A DNA stretch of 64,000 nt from Hydractinia symbiolongicarpus (taxonomy: Eukaryota; Cnidaria; Hydrozoa; Anthoathecata; Hydractiniidae): assembly GCF_029227915.1 (NCBI RefSeq), contig NC_079879.1, positions 6,014,001 to 6,078,000 on the forward strand, given 5' to 3'. Shown here piece by piece: positions 47,908 through 62,900 of this stretch. Every line of letters starts with the position of its first letter. Positions within the stretch are counted from its first letter, which is position 1. The notes beneath the pieces are model-generated. The model was not told where the DNA came from. It was given only the letters and a program-made list of their open reading frames with translations, and did not search any database. A program made the translations under genes and the position numbers.

Positions 47908-50900
47908 ATGAAGAAGTTTAAAAGGAGAAGCTTTGGATCAGGTTTGTTTTTATCTAACTGTTCTCATATGGCTGGCTTCCCACTCCTCCTAAAAATCGTA
48001 AAAAAATAAAATCCTTCCAAATAATTCTAAAATATCCTAAAATTTCCTGACTTTCTGCAAAACTCCAAAAAATCTGCTAAATTTTTTAGAGAACAACTAT
48101 TTATAAAACTTATTTATATAATGAATGGAATATAAGTCAGAAATAAGTTACCCTTGTCATTACTTTCAATTCTCCTAAAATCTACTAAATTTTGTATATC
48201 TTTTCCTCGCTTATTGAAAAAATATCCAAAAAAACAGCTAAAATCCTCAAAAATTCTCCTAAATATTCTAAAAAAAGTTACTTGCAAAATTAGTGGGAAC
48301 CCTGTATGCACTAGTTTCAATTCACCAATAGTGGATATACCACCTATACAGTGCAGTCATATGTCTTGGCCTGCATAATAGAATATTCCTTTAGTGCCCT
48401 ATAAATTAAATTAGATCGACAAAATTGAAAAACATTCTTCTTGGGTGACTATATATTGTCAATGACATTGAAGTAATCAGAGGAAAATATTAAACACATT
48501 ACCAGTATGAAGATAACAATTGCTAGAAAAAAATTTGAAATAAAATCAACACTTTCAAGTTGTGGCTACATACAAATCTTAATTAACATTAGGGTTTTCA
48601 TATGAAAATATAATGTCAGGTTTACTTAGTCCAAATTTTTATAGCATGTAGTACATGGACCTTTAATAAAGAGTATTTGTTATTGTTTAGTTAACATCTT
48701 ATTACAAAATAATTGCACTGTCTAAAAATGCTAAATTTTCGTAAATTAAAAAGTGCACTATGCAAGCCTGGTCAGAAATGGTGTATGATTCGATGCGCAC
48801 GTTTCCTCGCACTCCTAAATTAATTTTGGTGTGCTATCTTTCTCTCACCTCAGCCTTGTCTTGGCGTGTTATAAAAATGCAAATTGATTCTGCTTTTTAG
48901 AATAGTAATGGTAAATTTTCCTGAGATTTCTTTTTTGCGTGTCTTAGGACTTTTGTGTGTGCAAATATACCGTTGGTGAGTATCAAATTAAAAAATACAA
49001 CTTGAAAATGCATTGCCAAATGCGAAGTGCCAATACGAATTACAAAGGCTGTCATTTATAGAATGTTAAGTCAATCAAAATAAAGATGATACCGCAACGA
49101 CATGCTTTTAAATCAAACTATGTTGTTGTTACCTTAATCTTATGTAGTTAAAATGAAAAAAAAAGATTAGATAAATAGTTGAATTTTTGTAATTGAGCTG
49201 TGAACCACTATGAAAACTATATTATGAGTCAAGCATCTTTATCCTGAAACAGAATTTTTTTTTACTTTCATTTGATGTGGTAACTAAATGTCACTTTAAT
49301 TTTAAAAAATAATGATATTGTGTTGATAGGATCCAGGCTTGAACAGCATCATGAAGAGGCACCAGTTCTGGACCTATCAAGAGGTAAAATATCTTGTAGC
49401 AAAGACATTGCTCCTGCTTAGTTATGCACATACAGCTTTCTAGTAACCATTTCTGTTTCCATTTGAGTACTCAAGAAAACTATTTACACTAACAATATTT
49501 TGTAGTGAGTTGATATAAACTGTATTTGCTTGCATTGCAGATGTTGCCGAGAACATGAAGGAATTGCTGACTGAAATAACTAAAAAAGAACACATGTCCA
49601 CCTCTAAAAGAATGGGCTACCTGAATAATTTTTCACAGGTAGAAGTTAAATGCAGACGGAATATGTTGTTTTGTATATTATTGTGTTCTGATAAAATTTA
49701 CCTTCTTTCGTTTCTAGTTTATTAGAAGCGTTCCACTAACAGCAAATTTTGGATTTTCACTGGATGAAGTAACAGCTTGGTAATTAAACAAGTAGATTTT
49801 TGTTTTTCTTATTTGATTAGGTTGCTTAAATATTGGAATTTTTTTGATTGAGTAGTTAAATTTCATTTAAAAGTTTATTTAAATAATCCAAAATATTTCT
49901 TTAACAAACTGAATAGTCAGAAATGAAATGAACCACATTTGATTACCATTCAATTAAACAAGTTCTGTAAAGGCGTGATTGGTTTCACTTTCTAAAAATG
50001 TGATGATATAGTTCCATCAAAATTGGCTATATCACTTAATTAATTACACAAGGCTGTTCTTATAAATGGGATTTCCTACATCTTGCAAGTGGTAAATATT
50101 GATCATATTTTTTAAAAGATGACACTCCTTCTGATTGTTTGTGCTGTTGCACCAGGCTAATTGTTGTAATTCTTTATGATAAGATATGCCATATATCGAT
50201 GTTTTTTTTACCTTTTTTACACAACTGAAGCATGCAAAACACAACATGTTATTTAATTAATGAAGGTGCGTCTGGGGACATTTGTTTCCCCCATAAATTT
50301 CATGTTTGTATGATGCACTGTCTAAGTTCTGTAGCATTTTTAATCCTTCTTATGATAAACCAAGTTTTAGTGACAAAAAGAAGCTTTAAGGTTTTGCTTA
50401 ATTTTTAGTTTGCGCATCTCATTGATTAGTCCTGCGAAAGAAGTTCGAGCTGCTGGTTTTCGTGCTTTTCGACATCTTCTTAGTGATGAAGAAAGTCTTA
50501 ATATTTTCCTTAACCAAAGATTAGATATATTTATCTGCAAGTAAGTTGGTAACTGTTCAAATCGTTTTTTGAAAGTTCTCTGTAAAGTAAAATGTTGGAT
50601 TATACGTACATGTTTTTTGTTAATATACATTTAAAGAAGATTTGTATTGTATAAGAGTTGTATTGTAACCCACTAGAGCTGATGAGTCCCACTGGAGATG
50701 ACAAGTTGTCACTTTGTCTTCTCTTTAGTCCCCCACAAAAGGTGTTGGAATATTGTTGCAGTTCTTGAAAAATTAATAAATACAAAAAAAAGAGAATGAT
50801 ATCTCCATGCTTTTATCGTCACACTCTAATTTTTGAATGTGTGTTATGAACTAAATTTTTGAAAATGAACATTTGATTATCTGAATGACAGAACTGAACT

Positions 50901-53900
50901 CCGTTGAAATTGTTTAAACTGAATGGTATTTGTAAATGTTAAGCAGAGATGGCTAGACATGGTGTATCGTAATGTACTTTAGTAGTTTGTTTTAAATCAA
51001 ACTTAAACATTTACAATAATACTGGTGAAGTTCAAACAAGATTTCTAGTTCATTTTTTGCACCTAAATAAAGATTTTTCGTGTTTAATTTATAGGTCTCT
51101 TGATCTACCTCCATCTGCTGAAGTCGAGAGAGTCCAAGCCTTACGGCTGGTTCGGAAGGTGCATAATTTTTCAGTTTTGTTTAAAAAGTAGAGTAAGAAT
51201 TTTTTCTATTAGGTTGTACACAATATAATAAGTTAATGTTTTTAACATGTAAATTTTTAGATGGTGTATCTCTGCCCGCATGCTTTCCCTATTTCGTTAG
51301 CAATGACTTTATCTGCTGTTAGCTGTGATACTTCTCAAGAAAAGGATCGCATGTCAAGAGCTTGTCTTGCAACCCTTTGTGAACTAGGTAAGACTGGAGT
51401 TTAGTTTCCTTTTGAATAGGTGTTTAACAATAAAAGAGATATTTTTGTAAGTTCTTGTATTTATGTAAACTGGTGATGCTAAAAGGACCTTTTAAAAAGT
51501 TAGACATATGGAACTATTCTGAAACCATGTAAAAATTATGTCTTTAGTTTTTCTAGACTTTTGTATCTATTTAAACTTCACACTAAGCATGTGAACAGAA
51601 AGTGAAAGATGAAAATTTAAACAAGGTTGCCTACCAATCAAACTAACTTTACGCATCAATTGTTAGAAAGTAGTATTACTAAACAGATGCAGAAGTCACT
51701 GCTTACAAACGTAATCAGTGACTTACTTACTTACTTACTTACTAATCTGCGAAAAAAAGTTCAGAAATAAGAAAAGAAGATATTTTAGTTTTGAGAATAA
51801 GAGAAAAGAAAATTTTCCTGGTCAAAGCTGTTACAAAAAATCTTGATACTTTATAGTATAATTTTAACTATAGTAAAAGTGCTTTCTAGAAATTCTCTTA
51901 AGAGCATGTATGGCTAAATTTTATTTTTTGTTATTTCTTCTTATTACTTAGCTGTTCAAAATACAAAGATAGCTGCATACAGTGGGGTTATAGGTGCCAT
52001 TATATCAAATGCATTAGACTGCTCAGTAAGTTACAAATTTATCATGATATACAATGACAATAGTTTTTTTATGCTAGACATGTATTTTCTGTTTTGGTTT
52101 TGTAGACTGAAGAGTGTGTTTGATCCTGAAACAATGACGTTTATTTAGGTACCACGCATGAATGAGTCTCTTATATGTACAATATTGTATCTGTTTAACC
52201 ATCCAAATTATCGTTGTTATGTTAGAAGGAAAGTTGGACTTGAGGTGAAATTTTGCTTTTTTCTGTATTAGAAATAACTCCTTGAAATGTCTATTTTAGA
52301 AAAAATACTTTTCTAGTCATTCAAACTAATTTTTATTACTAAATTTTTTTTTATAAAATCTTTCATACTGACGTTTTTTAAAAATCTTTAGTACCTTAAT
52401 TGTATTCATGCTGTACTATTCTGCATGTACTGAAATTTGTGCGATTTAAACTTAAGGATCGAAATTAGACTTATTCACAGGGACTTAAATTTGTGCATTT
52501 ATTTGAGGAACAAAGTCAACAATATAGTGTTTAGAGCTTGAAATGATTTATTTATACGAAGAAGCAAAATAAACCTAGTAAAATAGGTGCTGTTTCTGAA
52601 ACAGAAATGGGTGTGTTTCAGGTCTTTATTCACATATAAAACCAATATCACACATAAAGTTATTTTTTGCAGACAGACTAATTAGAGAGTTTACTGCACA
52701 CCAAGCAGAAGTTGTCTGGTCAATGTTAATGATAGGTTTTAAAGGCATATTGTATGCTGACAAGTTTTCATCAATAACTGTGAAGAAAGGAAAACCGATT
52801 TCTTTGATAGCTCTGCAAAATTGGTTGTTTCACTGTGGTAGATGTCCTTTCTATACTGCCAAGACGGTTGTGGATTCTGATTGGGTCATATCTTCTTGAG
52901 TTTCAAATACCAGCCATGAGGTTGTTAGGCATTTACCAAGAGAATTTTTTTGTAATTTTCTACAGTTTTTTCATGGCCTGTGGTGGTAAACTTATGCAAT
53001 TATGATGTCGGTCCAGTACAGACGATCTATACAACAAGGAAGATTAGTGATTCCAGGAACTCTTGTCATTAGAAAAGGACCAGCTAGACGGACTACTATA
53101 TTGAACCAGAACCTTACTCCAATTACTGAAAATAGTGTCATTGATTTTTAATTCTTTCAATTTTATTCTTTGCATCATATTTGATGCAAACATGTTGTGT
53201 TTGTTACACCAACAACAGACTCGTGGAACGATGCTGAGGCGACTGGCTAAACAGTTACTAAGCCATTATAAGCATCATGAACATACAAGCAATCCTTTAC
53301 AATTTAAAAAAAAATTTAAAGAAACCTTTTCGCATAGATTAATTTTTGCACAGGACTTAATTTTGCACACTTAATACAGTGTGATTTTGAATACGGTTAA
53401 GGTAATAAAAAATTGAACGTGATATTTCGCAAGAAAACACACAGGAAGATAATTTCTGTGTCTTATATTTCAGCCAATTCTTGCACCATTTACTGATCTA
53501 TACTATACACATCATTCAGATGTTCCCGACAACCTGATAAAGTATGTACGTTATAGTAACTTCACTGAGATATACACACTACTACTAACTTAACCAGGTT
53601 CATTGTTATTCAAGATTCCAATATTTTCAAATAATAAATATTTTGTGACTAATGATTTTAAATTTTAAACATTTGCAAATATTGGATTTGTTAAATTAAT
53701 GCTACGTCATTGGCGCATGTAGATTTAGCTTTGTATTTTTTTTTTATCTTAGAGAAGATCGTTTAAATAGGATTGAAAGCGCAAAACTCGCATTTGTTGC
53801 TATCATAAGGTCCTGGTCAGGTATGTATGCTACTTTATTTGTTTTATGTTGAAAATAATCATTTGAAGCTTACATATAAAGCTGACATATAAGGCTTAGT

Positions 53901-56900
53901 AGGACATATTAAAAAATATAAGACATTTTATGCTGAATTGTGATCATCAGGATGCTGCTGCTGCTCTGTTTTAATCATTTCAAATTAGATGAAGTCGGGA
54001 AGATTAGATTTTCTGAACCATTCATTCAATGATCAATCTGTCACATCACAGAACTTGTTTTTTTATGTCAAAGCAAAAAAAAAAAAAAAAAGCTACAATA
54101 ACTGAAATGCCCACAATTTAATGAAATATGGAAATGATAAAACTTTGGAAGATTTTTTTGTGAATAAAATAATGTTATACTTCATGATTGCGTTCATTGG
54201 CACATCATTGCTTAGGCATGGTAGTCAGAAATTAAAATACATGACATTTATGGTTATTGGTGCATGTTCTGCTTGGAAAAAGTTCAGAGAGTTACTTCCT
54301 TTGTTGACTAGCAGAGTCCTGTCAATTGAGGTAAAAGGTAGGTTGTATGAGACCTGTGTAAGAAGTGTTATGTTGTACGGTGGTGAGACATGGGCAGTGA
54401 AGTAAAGACAGTTGCAAAACATGCCTGCGCTGTGGACCGAACCACGGACCTTGTCCTTACGAAGCGAACATCATAACCACAAGGCCACGCGCTACTGATT
54501 AAGGTGTACATATTTAACTACATATATTTTCACCGGCATAAGGTGGTAAGAGTAAAAAATTTAGGAATTATGGCATGATGTAAACAAACAAGGAGACAAA
54601 ACAGATCAAGTGTAATGGATACATAGCTTTAGCAAGCGACTACACAAAACAAAACAGTAATAAATTGCATTATCAATGTTACATAATTTTTCGTATAAAC
54701 CAACTTTATAAAATTATTACCGGCTCCACAGTTTCGAAATTTCCTTTTAGGTAGGAGCTAGCTAGTTAGCTATATACACATGTTTTTTATGTTTTAGTTA
54801 TCTAAGGAAGTTAAATATTAATTTCGAAGGTTTTGCAGCATCTACACATAGTTTACAAGTAGTTTTTTTTATTTTCCTTGTCAATATAGCTAGCCTGCTA
54901 CGTGGTTAGCCCACTTGTGTATAATTTTGAAAAGCTACTAAGTCATTCTTTGTTAGCCCATATAGTGTCCTTTAAAGCATTGTAAGAAGAAATGTCCATA
55001 ATTTTGTCTGATATTTAATTTGTCCTATTGTGATGTTAGCAAGTCCATATTGCTATAAGGAGGTTTTACGGTTGTGTTTTTTATGTAGGACTTGTTAGTC
55101 TCTGTGATCCAGATGATAATAACATAGAATCTGTTCTTGGTGTGTTTAAATTACCTAATATGAATATCCGCGTAAGTTTTTTTAAATTTTTTAGTGAAAT
55201 AAGTGTATGTTTGATGTATTAAATAAAAAAAATAACACATAGTAATATATTCCCAAATTCCCAAATTCCCAAATAGTAATATATTCCCAAATTGTGGTTG
55301 CGAATCAAAAATTATTTTTTTATGAAGTATGAAAAGGACGTCAAATACAGTGAACAATTATTATAGTTGAATTAACCTCAAGATATCCTCATAGATACTT
55401 ATAGCATACTGAGTAATTACAAATAGTAATGGCTGATGATTTTTTTTATAGAAAGCAATCATAGATACATTATTTGAAATATTTTGTTTGAGACAACCAA
55501 AGATGACTGATGATTATGTTGCCGCACTAAGAAGTGTGGGTAAGGAAAAAACATTATTATTTACTTGTTAAATATTACGCAGCATTATGTACCTTGTAAA
55601 CAATAAATGGCATATAAGGTTTGAAATGTGCTAAAATGTTATTATCCTGCTAATAGGTTCATTTTCATTAATAAACAGCAGGCCTATAAAATAATAGTAC
55701 CTATACGATAAAACTTGTGTGACAAATTAGGATTAGGTTAGACTTCACACACTATGTGAGTAAATAAAAATTTTTTAAAAAAATGTAATTATGTTTCCTT
55801 TAAGCCTCTACATTGCATAAGGGCTGGCTCTGGCTCCGGGAGTATAAATATAGCAATTTCCAACATTTTACACAACCAGGATTTTTAACTGATGTGAGAG
55901 TAATTTGTAAGTAAGGTCTTCAAATAAACTTTGCTACTAATGGTGCAACAAACAGGCATTTAATTAAATGTAAGTAAAATTGTGGAAAGGCGATGCAATC
56001 TCTTATTATAATACAGTACTGTGTGTGTCTGTGTGTAGCAGGCAAAGTAGATGTGTTTATTTTCCATAGATGTAGTTGAAAAAGTATGTCTTATTTGTTA
56101 ACTGCCTAGACGTTACGTCACATCATCAATGCATTTAGACTTACGTTAATTCATTAATATAAAAATTTTGAAACTCACATCTCCTTAAACACTAATCAAA
56201 ACTGCACAAGCCTTTCATCAGCGTACCAAGCTCCACACAATACAGGTATTAGCTGGTCATTGGTGCGGTCATCAAATTTCAAATGACGGATCTTTGTTAT
56301 TACTTTTTTGTTTAAGTGGATTTTTCCATGGGCCTTATCTACTTGTTTATTATAATAATATGGAGACTGTGGCTGTTTGCAACAAGCAAAGTGGATGTGT
56401 TCATTTTCCGTTAAAGTTTCCATAAAAGGCATCACTTGGCCAGTAGGCTGCAAAGCACTGGCCAAGTAATGCTGTTTGTCCATTTTGTGTAAGAGCTGAA
56501 AAATAGTCATTACTGCCAGGATTGATTTCTGTGTTGCGTTATGCTCAAATGTTTATATAGATCCTTCATCAATGCAAGAAACCTGGAAGTTAACAGAGTC
56601 ATTTTTACTACCTGAAGCTGATGCTGTTCTTCCACATCGAGCTCAATCAACAAGGTATTTATAATTAAATGTCAAGGTATCAAAGCTGAGTGAACAGCAT
56701 AATAAAGTTTTAAATTGTGAGTGAGTCTTATGACCAATTTGATATTCTAGAGCAAATCTAATTGAGGGCTACTTATCATTAGTATTGTGTGCATTTATCG
56801 AAGCTGGAATTCTACAGGTATGTTCACTAAATGTTTTACCATGGTAGTTCTCACAGGTTAAAATGTGTCAGTTTTATTTCATTACGTGGAACTCTTATGT

Positions 56901-59900
56901 GCATTTAGAGCCTAGTACAAGTTATTACGACGAGTGATGATTTTATTTGTATACGTGGTTCTATCTTGCTTGGTGAGTTACTGGACATGGTAAGTGTGTT
57001 AAAAAGGTATTGTTTTTTATGTTACGTATATTAGCATTTTTGAACAAGCTGGCCAGACATATGGAAGAAAAACTACTTTGCTCATAACTAACATACTGCC
57101 TGGTAGCGAGCATGTATTGAACCCCAGTCCTCAAAACTGGCAGCCGCAGACGAACCCACAACACTACATGCCGCAATATGTTAGTGATGAACTTAGATAG
57201 TTTATCCAGAGGGTGTGTTTACATAGGTGAATCTTTATTTGCTGGCCAAAGTCTGATTGATACAGTTAGAAGGTTTCAGACCATGACAACACAGATAATT
57301 CCTGAATCTCACTTGTCTTTAGGCTAATATGTTACTACCTCCATCTTACTCTGCAAATACTCATTGTTTACCATCACTAATGTCACTAGCTACAAATCTT
57401 GATAAGACACCTGAAGAAAGAGGGTTGGTTTTAGTTTGTTTCACTGTACTATATAGTGTATTAGTGTATCATATATTTTTATTTATTATATAAAATATCA
57501 AAACAATTAATAAAGCTTAATATCACAGTATTTTTTTACCTATTAAAACTTGATTATGCATTTGTTTTGAATCTGTCAAAAAACAATATTGCGGTTTGAA
57601 TTGCTCATTTTTAGAGACACTAGGACGTTTTGGTATATTGATAGGTACAACCTTTCCTAGTTGTGTGTTTACTGCCACAAAGGCAAGTCAATCTGTAATA
57701 GCCTAACCAACAATTTTTAGAAGTTACTGCAATAACCAATATAATGATGCTTCTGTGATTGCGTCTGTGATCGCCTGAAAACACGAATAGCTCAATTGTT
57801 CCAAATTGAGTAACAATTAAAATGAAGTCAATATAATTGTCTAGTTTACTATTGCATGAATGAAAGAAAAATGTCTTTTTTATTTGTATCAAACTATCAA
57901 ATGTATGCCTCACAGCTTTTTGTAATTTTAAACAGTTAAGGCTGATCTCCACTTGTTGAAATAGTTCCCAGGCAACAAAAATTTTCATTAGATAATTTTC
58001 TTGAGCAGGAAAATTTTAATTTATATCAGCCGCCATTTTTAATGTAGTGCAATGCAACAAAAAAACTACATTATTCGCGACGTTTCGGATGTTCACACAC
58101 CCATTTTCAAGCAATCAAAAACGTACAATGTTCTCCTAAATATATACAAGTTTAACAGCAACCATAGTTACAGATTAAATACTAATTGTATAAATACAAT
58201 GGAGCAGATCTAATGTTGTTATTCAACTGGGGACTATCCCGCATTATGAACAAACTCTCTTTAATCTCTAGCAAATACCGGTTGTTACCCCTAGAGAGTA
58301 TACTAAAATCGTCAAGAGATGATGTGGTGTGACAGGCTTTAAGATGATCTTTAATTTCTTTTAGTGCAATGCAATGTTTATACATGTGATGTATTTCTTG
58401 CATTTTTATTGGCTGTAAAAAATATTTTCGTGGAAAAATTAAAAGTTTTCAAATTTAAAATTCTGTCCGATACATAAAAAATTTCTGGACAATACTGTAA
58501 ACTTATTTTAATGCGCAGGTCCATGTTGGGGATTTTTTCTTGTTCAAGTGGAGGTCAACCTTTATACACTGCTCCAATATTTAAATTGAATCTCCTAGAA
58601 AATGTTTATTTTAAAACTTAGTTTTGGAAGGTATTCCACATTTTGGTAAAAATGCTTCAAAACTTATATTTAGAAAAGCCAGTGCTGCTGTTGGTTATCT
58701 TGATCAGTTACATCAAATGAAGAAGCGAGGAACTGTTCCAAATACTCTTTTTATGGAACAACTTCTTACACAGGTATTCTTTCTTGAATATTTTTAAAGA
58801 TCACATATATTTAATTTAATCATACATTTAACGGAACTTACATTATTGATTAACTGACCCCCCACCAAAATATCGAGAAAGCTGCACTTTTTCGGTTATT
58901 TACATGCCCTGTTTTGTAACGTGTAAACGCATTCTGAAGCACTATATAGCTACTGTATTTTTAACGCATTTTTTGGGTAAATCATTACTGACTTACGAAA
59001 AAATATATAGCTCTTTGATTTACAAAACTTATTTATTTACTACAAGTGAATAAACTAACCTTTGGATTATAGCATGCATCGGGGAACGTGACGTGTTTAT
59101 AAGAATGCCAGTAAAAATATACAGCTACTTAGCCTAAATGCATTTTTATAGACTGCTAATAACCTCCAAGCTGCTCAAAAATCTAAGTCACGACAAGATA
59201 AAGTGGAAATACAGTGCACATGGAGGGTATGACATTTGAGTTTACCTGTCATTTTAACATTATATATGCTTTCCAGTAAGGTGTATTATCTACCTTAATA
59301 AAAAGTCGTAAGTTAGTAGTATTTACAGAATTTTTAAGGTGAATTATGAGTTGTAAAAGTTTTTATTGAATTCATGGTGTTTGGTTTCAGGACATGGACG
59401 AAGTGTTGTCTGCAATAAGAGAAACACAAGTGATGTTAACGCAAGATAATGAATATAGGATTTGGAACTGGGATCTTATTAGCACTATACTGGAGGTATT
59501 ATTTTTGTAACTTAGATGGATTTTTTTTTTGACGATTTTAACATGATCACCCCAACATTATCAGCAGGGTGTTAACCTTTTTAATGCTACCTGGTTACCA
59601 ATCTACAACAAACTAACTAGCTGTATAAACTGCCTTAAGTGAATTATGGAGATTTTTTTTCTGCCAAGTTAAGTCTGCGTTACCAACCCATAAAATATGC
59701 AGTCTGTAAAAGACATCATTCAATTAATATCTATCACCGCTGTGCAGTACTGCAACAGCAACAATGAAATAAGCTAATCAACTTTTGTCGTCCACGTAAT
59801 ATTAAATTTGCGCGAAATAACAAGAAATTGCAGCAAGCTTTTACCATCTGCAAAATTTGATCGACGTGCAAAATCTTAAGATTGCAATATGTGAAGTTAA

Positions 59901-62900
59901 ACATTCGTAAGAAAGGAATTGTTAACTTGAGAAGTTGTTGGGCAATTTTCATATTTTGCAGTTCCATATTTACATACATTTTCCTACTTAGCTTTACATG
60001 TATGTGTGATAATATGTTTGTAATATATCTTAATATATTCTGTTTATTTTGTAGTCTCCGAAAATGTCAATTAAAAGACCAGATGAGCCTATCTTTTACA
60101 GGTTTGTGTGAAGCACATACTGCTACGAGAATTGTTTTTGTTTATGCAACATGTCAGTGTCTTCTTTTTGTAGATTTATCAAAAGGTTAACATTTTTCTA
60201 CAAACCTTTGCAAAAGTTATATTCCTCTATTAACCAAACTGACCCAATGGCTAGGATATATTCAACAGTGGCTCTCCAATTGACAGATTTTTTGCTGCAG
60301 CGTGAGGAAGTAAGTAAGCCTGTGAAGTCTTTCGCCTCCAAAGTAACGTGTGTGGAAATTCTTATGGTTTGTTTTTGCATATTTTAGCAACCAGAGGGAG
60401 AGCGACTTTTAGTAGAAGTTTTACAAGAAATTAGAGATTGCTTGGGTGAGGTAAGATTTGCTAAATTAAACATGCATTATTTGAGACACAAAGCATTTAA
60501 AATATTTTTCTTGATGGAAAAACTTATTTTGCAGTTATCTTTCTTTTGTGGATACAAAATGTATATCTGTTGACATAATAATGACATGTATTATATTTGA
60601 AGAAGGCAGAGGTGCGCAGGACGTAGGGGAATGAAGAACCTTGGTTTAATATCATCATATTTTTCAGAACCTTTTAGTTTTTGTGCATTCATATCTCAGT
60701 CTTCCACTACTGTTTATGAAATATTATCTCATCTGGATTTCTAATTTATATTGAAATTTTCCAATTACCAATATAATACAATGCAGATCTCACGTTGCAT
60801 GATGTCGTGTTAAAAACGCACGACACAGTGATATATGAAGAGTACAATTTGAGGACCAGCAGACCCGTGGTTTCTTCCACGGGCTAACGACTACCGAAGA
60901 TATTTTTCATGATAATTTCATGTACACTGTATATGTCTTTTTTGTTGTCTGGCATGCAGCTGTAACACTTTTTTTACGGCAGTTTTTATCTTTTTCTAAC
61001 ATTTTTTTAGGCTACCCAGCCTGGTATCTTGAATGGTATTTTTAGCACCCAAAGTCTTAACGAAACATTAGCTCGGGATTATTTTCTTATAATTGGGCGT
61101 CTGTCTTCATCAGAGAATGGATTAAGGATGTTAGACAAAACACCTGGAGTATTTCAATAGTAAGTGTTCATTCTGTTGTTAGTGATCAGGGTGTAGTCCA
61201 AATATGTAAAACAAGGGCGCTAAATCCCAAATAGAAGTTTCATCAAGGTTGTCTTAGGTATTATTGAAATCTTTTCCTTAACAACTGGCATAAAATGGGT
61301 TATATTTTGAAAATTAGGAAATTTAGGATGAATTTCAATTAGGTAATAGCCGATAAGTGGCTACTGAGAACGCTGGATTACACCCTGGTGATAACTAGTG
61401 GGCGAAAGATTAATTTTTGAAAAAATTTTAATTGTGTAAAAATTATATTTTGTCAAAAGCAAATCACAAAATATAATATACGCTGAAGTAAAGGTTGAAG
61501 TTGAAAAATATGATGAAGTGTGCAAATGTTTGAAGTTAAAATTATTACTAAAAATATAACATAAAGATAGGTCACAAAATACCAACGTGTTGGGTAAAGA
61601 AACAGAGTGCTAAAGGTTAATGTACCAATGAAAAAAATCCAGTAGCCCAGTTTTCAAAATTAGTCTCGTTTTAAGGTTAGCTAATTGTCTTTTTATATAT
61701 TGTAATTCTAATTATTTCTTACTTCTACTCACCAGTTTGATGGAAATCTGTAGCATGGCTGGAAGAGACAGTTTGGTGAAATTAATTACATCTTGCTTTG
61801 ATTACGGAAGAAATGGTATAGCTAGAGTGTTATTATCAAAATCGTTAACAGCTTCACCTTTGGTGAGTGAGTAAACTTTTTTGAGTAAACTTTCAGTGAA
61901 ATTTATAATCTTCCTAAAAGTTTGTGTTAGAGGTGCATGTGAAAGCAAGAAAATGTTGTTTCCTTATTCAATGTTGCATCAATGTAATTGACCATTAAAA
62001 CGTTTTGTTAGGATCTTGTTAGTGATTCTACTTTGTTATCGTCTAGCAGGATTTTGATATTCATACTTTATGTCAATCTCCGTAATTCATTTGAATTTTT
62101 TGTACCATTAAACTTTTTAGTCGTCTCGATTATACGCTACCAAACTCTTACGTGTTTTGCTGCGTGTAAAAAGCCCATATTTCAGCAACTGGGGTATTGA
62201 ATTCTTAACCAATCAGGTAACCTGCACTTTAATATAATTTGTAAACGTATTGTGTTTCCATTTATTTACAAAGAGTTGACTGATATTCCACAAGGTGTAA
62301 TAAAACAGAGAGTTATAAAAAAGTAATGGTTTTTCTATAACTCTCCACCAAACGTATGAGAGTCAGGCCTTTGGAGGGTTTATATGCATACTTTGAAACC
62401 TGTTAATTGTCTCTTACTTTATTCATGTGCGTTGAGGGCTTTGTCAGTTTTGTGTTACTATTAAAATTAAGTAAAAGGGTTGTGGGGGTTAAAGATACAT
62501 AAAAAAGAACTTTTTATGAACCGAAGGTGAAGACTGAATATTTACACGGCTTTTACAGGTGGGATTAGCGGTCGGTATAATCCACAAAACACCTGTCTGA
62601 AGACCTTACCGAACAAATGAATGGAACAACAGGAATACCTATCTGTATTATACCTATCTGTAGGATGATAATTTTACAGCAAGTGCCGTAAACACAATTT
62701 TAATATTGGGGGACCTATATAAAAAAATAAATTTTGCTCTATATACACGTCCACAATAATCTAAAAAATGATAAGAACACTAGAATTTTTAAGGGTGCTG
62801 ACATTTTTTAGAAAATTTACATGAGTGATTTTTATAATAATAGTCTATGGGAAGGATCCTAATATTCCTGAACGACTTTCTCTCTGTTTTTTTTTTCTCT

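Noticed and set aside
56196-56510. 104-codon minus-strand frame in RICTOR intron 13
   Set aside because: Cys/His content looked finger-like, but there is no regular spacing and no splice or promoter support.
59882-60190. 102-codon plus-strand frame across RICTOR exons 21-22
   Set aside because: Runs through a real intron; the RICTOR frame and splice sites explain the exons.
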